Assembly (NCBI GenBank): GCA_973895155.1
Contig: OZ316891.1
Span: 25,854,001-25,918,000 of the forward strand
Length of the DNA: 64,000 bases
From: Marsupella aquatica
Taxonomy: Eukaryota; Marchantiophyta
Direction of reading: 5' to 3'
Under the pieces are notes generated by a model. That model ran no database searches and was not told the DNA's origin. It saw nothing but the letters and a program-made list of their open reading frames with translations. The position numbers were made by a program, and so were the translations under genes. This document shows, one piece after another, positions 22,891 through 34,698 of the stretch (its first letter is position 1; every line of letters begins with the position of its first letter).

Positions 22891-25181
22891 TTCCGATAAA
22901 CTTTCTAATGTATTCAGAGCAGCAAACTGCTGCACGCGACCCAGGTTCCTCGCGCAGATCTCCAGCTTTACAGAACTGATGTCCCCCTTGACGGAGGAAC
23001 TCCCTGTGTATCTTCCTACTTCCTCGAGCTATTACCCCGACTGCAACGGTCGTCCCAAGTGATACGCGGAAAATATCACTGAATAACTGAAGTTAACTAA
23101 AGAGCCCGGGTCCTTGGGAAAATCTCGGCCCACGAGCCTTTATATATACAAAGCAGTGCTCGAGCTTCCTGAAAATATATCCGGGAACCGTGTTCCCGAC
23201 CTGTCTGTTATCCTTACAGCAGCAGAGGCAAAAATGAACACCCTGTACAAGAACCTCGACCGCCACAGCAGAAGTTCGATTGATTTCACTCGCTCGTAAG
23301 CTCCTCGCTGTCCTTAGTCCAAATTCGAGGTATCCTGGATGAGATCTGTAATGGAAAGAAGATCAAACATCAATCAGCGGTCCTTCGGGCAGCAACCGAC
23401 TGGGGAGTAAAACCAGGACCTAGGAAAGGAACGACACCCTCCTACCAAGCCCTCGGTAGGCTGGACTTGGCCACTCCCAAACCTTCGAAGTACAAAGTTT
23501 AAACGGCAGGATCTGTAAGAAACATAGAGATAGAGATGATAGAGAAGTCCACAAAACTAACTTTCAGAGGTACAACAGCTTCTGCCACCCGACAGAGCAC
23601 GTAGGGAACCCTCTCCTGGCTGGACAGAACGGTGATGAGAGATCACGTATCACTCGAGGGAAACGTTGCCCAACGTCTCCAAAAGCAGATCCTCGTTCAG
23701 GGATCAAATCAGTGGACCCAGACTGGAACCGTGAGCACAGAGAAGCACGAGAGGCTCAAAGCGCCAAACCAGTGACAGCGACGACCGGCCTTTTGTTTCA
23801 ATATCCATGTAGAAACGGCTAACGCTCAGACATAAGTACTTGACTCCCCGCCATGGCGACATTGAATACGCGGATGTCAGCACTCGTAATAACCTAGATA
23901 CAACACAGGACCCGACTGTAAACCTATGCTAAAACCGGAGACCCTTACAAGCAACCCTCACATCGCCATCCTCTAGCGAGCAACGGCACAAGGTCCAACC
24001 GATGATTGGATATATGCTTGAGTGATTGTTCTCACAAGTTCCAGATGATATTTAAGATGACCCTGATACTACACCATACCAACGACAACTGCCAGGTACA
24101 TATCTCACGACCCAAGAAACACTGACGACGCAGTCGAACGAGAAGGGAGAGGAGACACTCATCGAAACTCTCGAATACAGATCGAACATGAGGAAGGCAG
24201 AAGAGAAAAGAGAGTGCGAAAACGCACCATGTGTGACACGTTCCAGTTGAAGCAGATCGACAGACAGCCGTGAAGTAGAAGGAGACGAAATCCTTCTACT
24301 ATAACCCTCGACAATGGCGACGATCAGACCGCCTTAATAGCAGATCGTCCCTCGAGAGAGCAATTTCCGCCTGCTCCGGGCCAAAACAGAATGTCCGCGA
24401 TGTGCCGAGAACCTTGAAGTCAGCGAGACAGTGAGAGACGCAGAGAGAGAGAGGATGAGAAATCAGACCTATCTACGGGAAGGAAGAACCTAGCAAATGT
24501 CCTGCTGGTGCGGATCGTGCTCGGGTGCTGCTGAGATATGAGGGAAAGAAAAGGAAGAGAAGGAGGAAGGAATGACGACAATAATAAATCAATCAGGAGC
24601 CGACGAAGGAGAGTTCGCATCTGTTGGTGCACCCGTGCTACAACGACATGCTACTTACAGCACAAGACAGGAGAAGGAGAAGGGACGAGGGGAGAAGAAG
24701 AAGAAGAAGCAGCAGCAGAGATGGAACGGAACGTGTGGCAGAGCGGTGCGATGGTGCGGAGCGGAGATTGTGTGATTTCCCTGCAGGCAGAGGACCCGAA
24801 GCCTCAAGAGACGACAAACAGCGGGCGGGCACAAAAGCCCACCCAAAAGCCCGCAGCCGAACCGAACCGAACCGAGCCGAACCCCCGATCCTAGGTGAGG
24901 TGAGGTGAGCGAGGGACGGAGCCGCGCCTCTACTGTATCGTACGTACGGTTCACGCGCGGGAGGACAGACAGGCAGGCAGGCAGGCACGCGGGGGCCGAG
25001 GGGCCAGTAGAGCTGGGCTCATCAGTCAAGCTAACGGACGGATCGAGACGAAAACATGAATCCATCCATCACGGAGAGTGATTGAGGAACGGACGGACAG
25101 ACATCCAGAGGCGCGGCATTCAAGGCAGACCGGGCTGGAAAAGACATTATTATTTCTTTCTCGCCTTAAAAAAACAATGAA
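22891..25181 (-). promoter_or_regulatory. CpG-rich 5' flank / possible 5' UTR of the 22 kb gene
   Basis: This stretch is richer in CpG than the surrounding DNA and lies upstream of the three-exon gene. Many short overlapping frames occur and none looks conserved. 24.42-25.0 kb contains purine-rich runs (gagagagag; gaagaagaag running into gcagcagcag; ggtgaggtgaggtgag; aaccgaaccgaaccgag; caggcaggcaggcag), which on the minus strand are pyrimidine patches of the kind common near plant transcription starts. The transcription start itself is not determined. Confidence 0.4.
24696..24990. repeat. Cluster of short microsatellites
   Basis: Consecutive low-complexity runs: gaagaagaagaagaagcagcagcag at about 24,696, aaccgaaccgaaccgagccg at about 24,859, ggtgaggtgaggtgagcg at about 24,896, and gacaggcaggcaggcaggca at about 24,967. 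They explain the long overlapping open frames on both strands here. Confidence 0.7.
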
Positions 25182-26950
25182 TTACGTTCTCAGAGTATCG
25201 AAGGCGCACAATTGAGAAATCGAAGCATCGAAGGCTTTGTACTGATTGCGTAAATAATAAGAAAAGATATTACTGGAAATGATGAAAATCGACATAAGCG
25301 TACTGTCACAGACGGATGGGTCATGATTGTCTATGAGAGACGGGATAGTCAATAGTGGGCTGGTCGGAAGGGTCGGACACGGAGGAACCAGCTCACAGGA
25401 GGGACCGCCGGTACTGGACAGCAGAGCCCGACCCTCCTCATACAATTTACAGAATGTTCGTGGCCGTCGATGGAAATTACCTACGGCTCCGATTGGAGTA
25501 AATTGATAAATAACAGGCTCGTATCTCACAGAAATGAATGCTCTACCAGAAGAAGGGTCGGGAAACGGAGGGACACTGGGACAGGGAGGAAGGGCGGAGC
25601 GCTGCGAGCCTTCTCCCGGTAGAGCCGGGACCAGTGAAGGACCGGCTGAGCAGCAGTAGGTACAGCACCGGCCTTCGGACTCTTCAGTCGCCACTTGTCC
25701 TTCCGGCAAAGGCCCACAGCCCAGCGCGCGCTCTCTAACGGTTTCCGTCAACTGCCTCGACTCCCTCGCGCCATCTCGGTCTCGCCCTAATATGGCCTAC
25801 CCGGGAGTCCGCTGCCGCTTCCTTGCTGTCCTGCAACGGTACGCCCCCTGGATTTTAGGTACACCCACTGGTACACCCTCTCCGCGTCGAGTTTTGCTTC
25901 CGGACGAGCGGATCAGATCGACATCATTTTAGGGCTCCCGCCGCCTTGTCCCCGGGACGGACTCGGCCAGCGAACGAAATCGGCATACGTGTTCCATTCC
26001 GACACGTGAAAATCTGGCGCGCCAGTCCCGCGCAAGTGCCATGGCCGGCAGCAACGCGCCGGGCAGATGGCCATAGCCGAGGAGTCGTCCGCAGGGAGAC
26101 ACTTACCGGCAACCATATTGGCCGGGAGGAGCCAACTTAGTTTTCCGACACCTTGCCGCCAGATGGAGGATTGAGGGCCAATGACGAGGGCCCAACAGCT
26201 TGTCGCGGTACATGTTTAGGTACTGAAATCTGAATAACATCTGCGACAAGAATAACAGCTCTACAGCTAATAATATGCAACGTTCATGAGCTACAGTGTG
26301 GGGGTTTTGTTTTATTTTCTGGAGTACAGTAAGATATTATTTTTGTTGCGACCGTGAGTATTCCCGATTGGCCTTCGTGGTTGGCACCAATAATCGTCGT
26401 GAAACATAGGGTACGATTATGTGCGATTGTGTCCGTAAGGACCCTCTGACTTACTCAAGCAATGATGACACGTTGAGACCAGTTAGGTCAGATTTTATTC
26501 AAACTGGTGTAGGAATCCATGAATTTTATCCGGTCCTTTCTTTTCTGTTCCTTTTGCAGGGTTGGTCCGGTTGGAGGCTCTCGCTTTCAGATAAGTGACT
26601 TTCAAGTTTAGGGGAACTAACCAAAGCGACCCCAGACAATAAAAAAAGTGTTTCTTCAAATCCTCTAGTTGGGTGCAGGTTGTTCCTGTTTGGTTTCTCT
26701 TTTTATTGTGTAACTTTGGCCTATACTTGCAGAGTTTGTCATGAGATTGGGGAACAAAGCACTCTCTTTCCAGGGAGTTGAGGGAGTCGTTTTGGACAGT
26801 CGAGACCAGTTCAGCAAGTGATGTCTGACCGCATGCACGCGGACACCAATTCTAGCATGCTCTCGGAGTCACAGTCAAACTTGGTTTGGGCCCATCTTTT
26901 ATCTGGTTCGGGCATCGGTTCTGGGGCCTGGCTTTCAACTAGACCTTTGT
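25182..26950. other. GC-rich to AT-rich transition, no supported gene
   Basis: A 189-codon frame is open on the minus strand (25,182-25,751). Its peptide has Pro/Ser-rich low-complexity parts and no motif I know, it overlaps other open frames, and no splice partner was found. It could be a lineage-specific gene or a first exon but is not supported. After about 26.2 kb the sequence turns AT-rich with nothing recognisable. Confidence 0.35.
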
Positions 26951-27059
26951 GGACCCCTTTTTGTATGAGTTTGTTTATCTTCATTATGCCCACGCACCTC
27001 CAGCTTGGTCTACCTCACACCATGTCTCTTGGGCCAGCCTGCATATGTTTGTAGGGCAT

Positions 27060-27496
27060 CAATGGACCATGAGGGCATCCATATTTGTAGGTGTGGTCAT
27101 GGTAGTGACCCGACTGTACCGCGATGACATTTGCAATATGGTGTCAGCTGTTGCCCGTGACCCTTTGGTACCATGTTGCTATGGAGCAGCAACATGTGCT
27201 GCCTCCCCAAGATGGAGTTCTGAATCAGCGTCACACAAACCTGGTCTTCTCTTGGGCGGACGTTCACGTTTTTGAAAGCCTTGGTCATGGTGGACCCTAC
27301 TAGTGCAACCAATGGTGCATCGGCTGCTCATATTTAGGGCCAAGCTGGAGCACGGGCTGCGTGGTTCAAGGAGGACACTTATACCGTGCGTTATCCTGGA
27401 GACCTGTTGTACCCGTTCGTTGTGGAGGTTTTTGGTGCTCTTCACCCGACATTCAGCCAGTTCTTACGTACCTGTGCAGTGCACTATATCGAGTAG
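27060..27496 (+). pseudogene. Relic of a non-LTR (LINE-type) retrotransposon, 3' end
   Basis: In the plus frame ending at 27,496 the sequence reads VDPTSATNGAS, then an in-frame TAG, then YPGDLLYPFVVEVFGALHPT and SQFLRTCA. This resembles, from memory, the conserved C-terminal region of LINE-type polyproteins (DPTR... then F.PLA.E.FG.LH....FL..CA). Upstream, fragments such as QHVLPPQDGVLNQRHTN and ADVHVF occur in a different plus frame, so at least one frame shift separates them. It is short and decayed, and the 5' part with reverse transcriptase was not found. Confidence 0.5.
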
Positions 27497-27976
27497 TGGG
27501 GACCTTACCCCCCCCAGAGTCTGTAATTACACTCAGCTTTTTTTTGACACAGGGGTGTCAGTTGCGCTTCAGCGGGCTCAGGCATTTACTTTTCTTGGTA
27601 GGGGTGAGGCAATTAGTTTTAGGGCTTCTTGTCACGTTCCATTGCTTAACTTTTGTCTGCAGTTCACCCCAGAGCTCTACCACGCTCTTGAGTTTCCTGT
27701 AGGCTAGGGTCTTAGGTTTCAGGGTTTCTTTTATTGTGCCATTTTTCTTTGGCTTTTTGGACCTCCCCCTTGCTTGTTGCCCCTTAAATGTGTCTTTCGC
27801 CTTTGGGATAGTGTCTCCTGGTTGGGCGCTCTTTGTTCTTTGCCAGTTTGCTATATATCTGGGATCATGCTTTTCTCAACTTGGACCATTGATGCTGTTT
27901 CAGTGTTTTTAGTTTATTTTACTTGCCAGTTTCATTATTTTGCTTTTTTGCTCAATTTATCTGTGAAGCCCAGGTT
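27497..27976. other. Pyrimidine-rich spacer, no gene
   Basis: T/C-rich plus strand with open but low-complexity frames. Possibly 3' UTR-like remains of the LINE relic just upstream; no poly(A) tail or target duplication could be recognised. Confidence 0.35.
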
Positions 27977-27994
27977 CCCCCCCCCCCCCCCCCC
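27977..27994 (+). repeat. Poly(C) tract, 18 bp
   Basis: Uninterrupted run of 18 cytosines followed by gg. Its G-rich strand could form secondary structure, and its true length may be uncertain in the assembly. Confidence 0.95.
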
Positions 27995-28022
27995 GGCAAA
28001 GTTCTGCTCTGGAACTTTTTGA

Positions 28023-28646
28023 CATGGACAAGAAAATAAATTTCAAAGACAAGAGAAAAGGACAAAACCCCCTCACTTGAACGGTTTTCCTTTCTACAAA
28101 GAATTTCTGAAATGTTGGATGGTAGTTTGCATATTTATTATACTAACTCTGAAACATATCAATATAAATCTTTTTAAACATGGGGGTTTTCCACCTGCAA
28201 GCTTGAGTAAGGTGATTTTAACTTTACAAAAAAAAATTATTATCCACCGTGCAACCCAGCCAACAAAGAAGGGGGGAGATTGGTCATATCTGATTGAGAA
28301 CTAATACAATAGTGCTATCCCTGGTTTGCCCAAATATTCAATTATTTATGGTCTGAAAAGTTAGTGCTTACACCAAATTGCCTAGAATATTCCTTATAAT
28401 TTAACAACAACTGTTTGGCGGTTTAGCAAATCTTAGACACTTTTAAATTTAATAATTATTTACTCATTTCCTAGCCGGGATACCACTAAAAAGCACATTT
28501 TATGGGACTACAGTGCCATTTCCGCCTGGAGGTGTTTCCAGGACGACATTGTGATAAGGAATCTTATCGTCCAGTCTTGTTGGGTCACCAGATCTCCATC
28601 TCCATGAATAATAAATAAAGTCATAGTGTAATCACGCAATGAAAGC
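28023..28646. other. Intergenic, nothing recognised
   Basis: AT-rich spacer with only short frames. Confidence 0.45.
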
Positions 28647-28832
28647 CCAACAACTTTTCACCACAAATCACAAGCGCTTTTGCCAAATAGAGCACAAACT
28701 GATCATATAAAGTCACATTATCATCATCCCAACAATAGTTCAAGAACTTCCCACCACAAATTACACAAGCTGATTTTCCAATAGTGCACAAACTGATTAT
28801 ATAAAGTTTTCATCTGTCATCATTCCAACAAT
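28647..28832 (+). repeat. Tandem duplication of about 95 bp
   Basis: Two adjacent units share (t/c)caccacaaat(c/t)acacaag, gcacaaactgat(c/t)atataaagt, catcat(c/t)ccaacaata in that order. Diverged at several sites. Confidence 0.75.
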
Positions 28833-30879
28833 ATGCCTATGAGCCTATCTATACAGGTCAACGGAACCATAGTTACTCTGGTAAGCGCTATTAGTTACTG
28901 GCTCAGCCATTCGTTGGCCTTGTGTGGACAGAAATCAAGGGCATTAATTATTGGTTAAGGGTTACTTTCTCAGGAAGTACTCCATCCACAATTGGTCTGG
29001 ATGAGTGGGAGAGGAGTCTGAGGTGGTGGGAGGAGATGAGATAGAGAATAGGGGGTGTCAAAGCTGGCCCAAAAGTTCAACATGGCCAACCGGGTCAGGC
29101 TCAGAGTAAAGTTACTTGTAAAAAATTGCCAGACCCATTGATCAAACCTCGTGAATTGTGTGACTGATTTAACTGCCCGATGTAGCTCGACTTGATCTGC
29201 CCATTGCCCTTCTCGAGTTTTCAGGGTCAACCTAAATGACCTCGGCAACAAATATTCCTTCAAGGCAAGATGATAAAATGATGCGGATAATAAAAAATCA
29301 TCCAAAGTAAAAAATACATGATGAGTGAGAAGGCGGATGGCATCTGGGCTTATTAAGGTTCAGAGCAATTGCGGATGCTCTCTCAAAATATTTTGTCCGA
29401 AAATCTGCTGGTGAGTATTGTCTGCTCTTGTGCACCTTGTGGCCCTTCCTCTCGCACCATGGTATGGGGTTCTATGATTTGGCTCCAAAAAGCTTTACAT
29501 AAATAGGCGAAAGAGTGAGATTGAATATAGATAGTGGATCAGTGTTCTATCTGGAGCAACTACAGACATTCGTAGGACCCTGATAACTGGGTTATCTGTA
29601 TCTCTGATAATGAGCTTCTGAGTAATTATGGTTGTGGGGTATTGATAAGGAGTGGTCAACCAAGTGGTTTGCATAGTGGGGAGTACCATGTACTTCATTT
29701 CATTCAATTAGCAATGGTGGTGGGATTGAAAATGTAACTGGCTAACCTGAGGTTGAGAGGGTAACTAAAGGGGTGCTAAAAGAAGGCCAGGGGTTACCTC
29801 ACAGCATGACTGGACTCCACTTACAGGTGCATCAAGTTTTGTCTAGGTGTTGCTCTGGGAGGTCTTCCTCGTATGATTCTAATTTGTGCTCTATTGGAAA
29901 GAGCTTGTGAAATTTATGGTGACGCTAGTGCCATCTCGGGTAGCCCAATAGAAATTAATCATTAAAATTTTGGACTTTAACCATAAATTCTTTAGAGTAC
30001 TAAGGAAACCTCCAAAGAATTTTGCGATGTAAATTCTAGGAAAGTTCTAAGCAAGCTAATGTAAGCACTGACTTCTCAGTGGAGACTGTGTCGTTAAAAT
30101 TAAAATAATCAAAACAGGAAAATAATGTTCTGGAGTCATTTAATGGAATGAAAACATTTAATGTTTTAGTGATTTCATGCAGGATCAAACTACATAAATA
30201 TAGGTCCAGTTCATGCTAGCCTTCCACAAAACATCAATTACTTTTCAAGGAAATAGTGCTAAGTCCATGCACTACTGTGCTGTTTGCATTTGTCATTCCA
30301 ATTTTCTTTTTCTTTTCTCGTCATTCAAATCTGCTGTTTGAATATGATAAACCTCCAAACTAATTTATATGTTTAGAACTCACTCTTTCCATCACAATAA
30401 AACTATTCTTCTTCTTTGGTTATATAATTTGAAGGGGAAATTTATTAAACCCCACAAAAACAAAACAGTTACTCATAACATTTGAATCCAATATTTCTTG
30501 TTGTCCACTCGAGTGAACTATCACACAACCATGCTTCCCGGGCAAGATAAAACTATTCTACAAACCCATGTTACATATTATTTTCAATGTTTCACAAGTT
30601 TTATTCATATTTTCAGTGGGGCCCATATTTCAATAATTATTTAATGTTTGGTGATCCGCGCTGTCTCGATGGTAGTTTTGAGGGCAGGTCAATAACTTCA
30701 TAGTCGGGGGCACATAGAAGTAAAATGCTGAAGAAGAAAAACCATTCAAATTACCCATAATCTCGCCTTCCCTCCACAGCAGAGTCGTGGCCATCAACCA
30801 GGTGACCGTTCCCATCGAACATTCTTTCCATGGGCCAAGAAGGGGAGGTGGCCAAGTTTCTCACGACTCTTGACAGGGA
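28833..30879. other. Intergenic, nothing recognised
   Basis: Low-complexity AT-rich DNA with one 111-codon frame (28,970-29,305, minus) that has no motif or splice context. No transposon ends seen. Confidence 0.45.
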
Positions 30880-32830
30880 GTGCAATTATGGCGAGGCCCG
30901 CAATCGACGGCCACCGTGGTCCCTCTTAAATCCAGGGAACCTAATCCACCGTCGATTGACTACCTCCAGCTTTTTGGATTTGAAAAGGGAAGATTGACAA
31001 GACGCATCAATACCAAAAATCCAACCTCCATTAATGCAGTTGCGACGCTCAGTGGAGATCTTTGTGGAATTGTGGGTGTCTGGGTGAGTGGGGCCAAATG
31101 TTTCTGACCTGATGGGGTGGTATATTTAATAACGCAGAGTGCGCAAAGTGGTTACTCGGTTCGCTATTTCTGATGGGGAAAGCTATATTAATTGCTTCTA
31201 GACCTTCGCCGGTGACCAATCACTTTTTTCCATCCAAAAGCTTTTCTCAATCCCAAGTATGCTGGTGACACCTAGCCAAAAAAACATGTGTTCGTGGCCA
31301 GCTTTAACGGAAAAACACATTCCCAGCATTTTGCGTGTCTAATTCACCCCCATTTCTATAAATGGTCCACGTATTTCTCGGCACACCATTGCTGGAATGT
31401 CACACTCAAGCTGGGTCCTAATTTTATTTTTAGCAACATAATTATGACCAAGGTATCGGTGTCCTTTGGCCATGATCGGCGTTCTGAGCAACCCACTTTG
31501 GGACAAACACTGGACACTTTCATGATGAATGGACGCGATTGCCCTCGTCAAGTCAGGGTACCTTATCCATGGTCGATTGACTATCTCCACCTTTTTGAAA
31601 ATGGACAGCCATGACAAGTATTCCAGAAATTTTGGCCTACGCTTGGGTCATGTCAACAATTTTCACCACAAACACAAATTTAATATATATTGTAACAAGC
31701 AAACATGATAGCGTTTGTTGCAACTCCAGCAATACAGTTTAGACCCTGGCAGTAAAAACATCAACTACCGCTGTCCATATTAAACTCACTTTTTACCGTG
31801 CCATTTTGCTCCACGATTGAAGGAAAAAAATCACTTTCATGGCAGCTAAAGGTAGCCAATAGCTTTAGAAGGGCAGGTGTAGTGGACAAAGCAATCAATA
31901 CCAAAACTGGGCCAAAAAAGTAACCTCCATTAAAGCATTTGCGACACTCCCATGGAGATCTTTGTGGGGTGTCTTGGTGAGCTGCCAAGTTTTACTGACC
32001 TGATGGGGTGGCATTTAAAAGGCTACCATCGTAACTTAGTTCCCTATTGTTCTGGCTAAAGTTATTGTAACTTGCTTCAAGACTTTTGTAGGGCCAGTTC
32101 ATTTTTCTTAGGACTGTCTTGCATGTGCAAGAGTCCTGAAAACTGCGGCCCTTACCAAGCCACAGATGTCGGGGAAAAGTTAAAACCAAATGTTTTGTTT
32201 TATTATATTTTAAAGGTTCGGGACCTCAAGAGCTGGAAATTTTCCGGCCCTTGCCCTTGTATCTCCACAAAAGAAGCCATCAGGACTGCCACCCTCTCAC
32301 TGCCTCAACTCATGACACGAGTTCATTTTAGGGCCGATGTGCAAAGGACCAAAGACATGCAAGCCGACCCTTAGCCAAACCGTTCTCATTCTACTTTTTC
32401 AGATGTTTCCTTGACACAAACCCTAAACATGTTTTCCTGGCATGTTGCCTCGTATAAAGTTCTTCAGACTGTATTCCCATAATCAGAATGTCAAATGTTG
32501 TGCTGGGCAACCAAAAGAAAATTGATTAAAAATACTTGAACTTTTTATGAGTAATGTTTTGGTGTTTTGTGGTCATGAGAGCAGTCATAGAGAGCCACAA
32601 TGGGCCAAACACTGGACATTCCCACAATCAGCGGCAGCCAATGTCCACTTCCGAAAAGCACAAAAAGTGTAACATGGCCAGAAAGGAAGAACGAGATACC
32701 TTGCAATTAGCCCAGTTTTGCACTTAAGTAGTGTGCACTTATAGAAAGAGTTGTCTGGGTGAGTGGGGTCAACTTTTCGTGACCTGATGGGGGGTGGTAT
32801 TGAATAATAAAGAAGAGTCTTGTTGCTCTC
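30880..32830 (+). repeat. Cluster of related direct repeats (three or more copies)
   Basis: Recurring phrases in the same orientation: gtcgattgactacctccagc near 30.95 kb and gtcgattgactatctccacc near 31.57 kb; aacctccattaa(t/a)gca at 31.02 and 31.92 kb; gga gatctttgtgg at 31.06 and 31.96 kb; ctgacctgatggggtgg at 31.11 and 32.0 kb and cgtgacctgatgggg near 32.78 kb; and caaacactggaca near 31.5, 32.61 and 32.87 kb. These are shuffled, diverged copies of one unknown repeat family. No coding content. Confidence 0.6.
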
Positions 32831-33022
32831 TAGCCACGAGGGCGGTGAGAGAGGCCCGCATTGGGGCCAAACACTGGACATGCTGGAATTTCTGGAGAGG
32901 ATACATTAATGAGGGTGCAAAAAGTCCCCTTTCAAAGCCGAACGTGGTAGACTGATCTGCTCTTTTATATTCTGAGATTTCCGTCCCTCACGAGCTGTCA
33001 CATAAAGTACATTAAGAAGGGA

Positions 33023-33047
33023 TTGGTTGGTTGGTGGTTGGTTGGTT
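33023..33047 (+). repeat. GGTT microsatellite
   Basis: Run of ttggttggttggtggttggt type (4-bp unit). Confidence 0.85.
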
Positions 33048-33138
33048 ATTTGGAACTCCATGAGATTCAACGTCAGACCCTTGCTGGTGGGCTAAGTTCA
33101 CATGTTGGACGTGAATTCCTGTTGACCCTGGAAAGTGA

Positions 33139-33440
33139 GCATACCCTTGTTCACTCTTCACTGCACTTAGTGTCGGTTATTAAAGTGACTTCAGAGCATC
33201 TCCATGCCTTAGTGAAAAGCCTTAATAGGGTGTCTCACTCCCCGAGTCCCCGAGCAATATGGCAAACATGTGAAGTACTGTTGGCCATGTTCAACAAGTG
33301 GGCAGAACCCTGTTCACTCTTCACTGGAATTAGTGTGGGTTACTCGAGTGGCTTTCGAGCATGATCTCCCACCCTTACTGAAAGGGTGTTACTAAGGAGT
33401 CTCAATGCTCGAGTGATACAGCGGTACTGGTCATGACATC
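33139..33440 (+). repeat. Tandem duplication of about 160 bp
   Basis: ttcactcttcactg begins near 33,150 and again near 33,311. In both copies it is followed by a ttagtgt(c/g)gg phrase, gtgact/gtggct, agcat and then actgaaagggtg-like sequence. Old, partial duplication. Confidence 0.6.
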
Positions 33441-34698
33441 TGACCCTAACTATTCTTTCCTTGTCAGGTGAAAATTTGGTTTCTTGTTTTTTGGGTGCCC
33501 AGTCCATGAAGCTTTGTTACGGCCATGTTTTACATATGTCTTTTAAGGACTAAAAGTACTTAACACAGATTCTGAAGTATATAATAAATGTGTCTGTAAC
33601 CCCTACATTGTGACTTAACAACTAGGAAGTTTGGAACCTTTGGACGCCGTGTTGTAACTGAGTGTTGACCAAACCCATTTACTAAAATGCAATAAATTGT
33701 TTCCAACCCATTCAGTATAGGCTGACTATCTTCAAGCACTGGATTTTTTGGTTACAAGATCAGTAATTGGGACTAGGACAATACTGTTTTTTCATGTTCT
33801 ACTGGGTTCATTGTTGGGGTTTCAAGATTGGAATGTAGGGTGGTGTGAAGTTGATGTGTCATGTGGAGTAAAATTATCCAACAGTGGTTGTGCTGAGATT
33901 CATTTCACTGTGACTGCTTCTTACAGTAAACTAAATGGGTAGAACCTTGTTCCCGCTTCACTGCAATTACCTGTGGGTAATGGGTGCTTTACTGTAAGAA
34001 CCAGACTGGTAAAACACAAGTGAGAAGCCAATACATCACTGTTTTAACTATTCAAATACAGAAACCTGGAATAAAAAGGCATGGATCAACAGTGAAGAGG
34101 GATTTTTCCTTTGGGGTGTGAGGAAAAAGGTCCATGTCAGTCTCAAGTAGTCAACAATTTTATGACTTTTTTGAAACTCAGAGTGGATACTAAACAACCA
34201 TTAGTAATACATGGATCTCTTAATCCATTAGACTAAAAGAATTTTGTTGTTCATTTGATGTCCAACAAACTTCCATCCTATACAAGCATTGTGGCAACAA
34301 AAGAACGAGTTTCCTTCTGTCTCTAATCAATAGCACCTCTCATAAGCAAGGGGACTAAGTAAAGTTCTGCATCAATTGAGCAATAGCACTACAAGCAATT
34401 ATATCAAAGTTTTTACAGGAAAGGCTACCTTGGAATTGAGAATTGATGAATAAGTTACTAGAGTGAAAATTCAAGGAGAAGTTATCCCAAATATGCCTTC
34501 AGGAATTGATTTGGGTAACATTGTCCCACCTGCGGTATTGGTCTTTCATCTCTGAAACAGGAGTCCTCACCTGTGGTCAAAAGTTAACAAAATGACAAAC
34601 AAGCATAAAAAAATAGATGAAAATGAAAGAGCTTGAGATTGACTGGTAGAGTAGTGACTCGAGTTAGCAATTTGGAAGCAAGCTTTGGGTCTAAGTAG
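33441..34698. other. Intergenic, 3' flank of the 34.7-41 kb gene
   Basis: AT-rich, no supported CDS. It lies directly downstream of the stop codon at 34,699 on the minus strand, so part of it is probably the 3' UTR of that gene. Confidence 0.4.

Noticed and set aside
24538-25065. Five overlapping frames up to 136 codons
   Set aside because: Explained by microsatellite-like purine and pyrimidine runs that remove stops in several frames at once.
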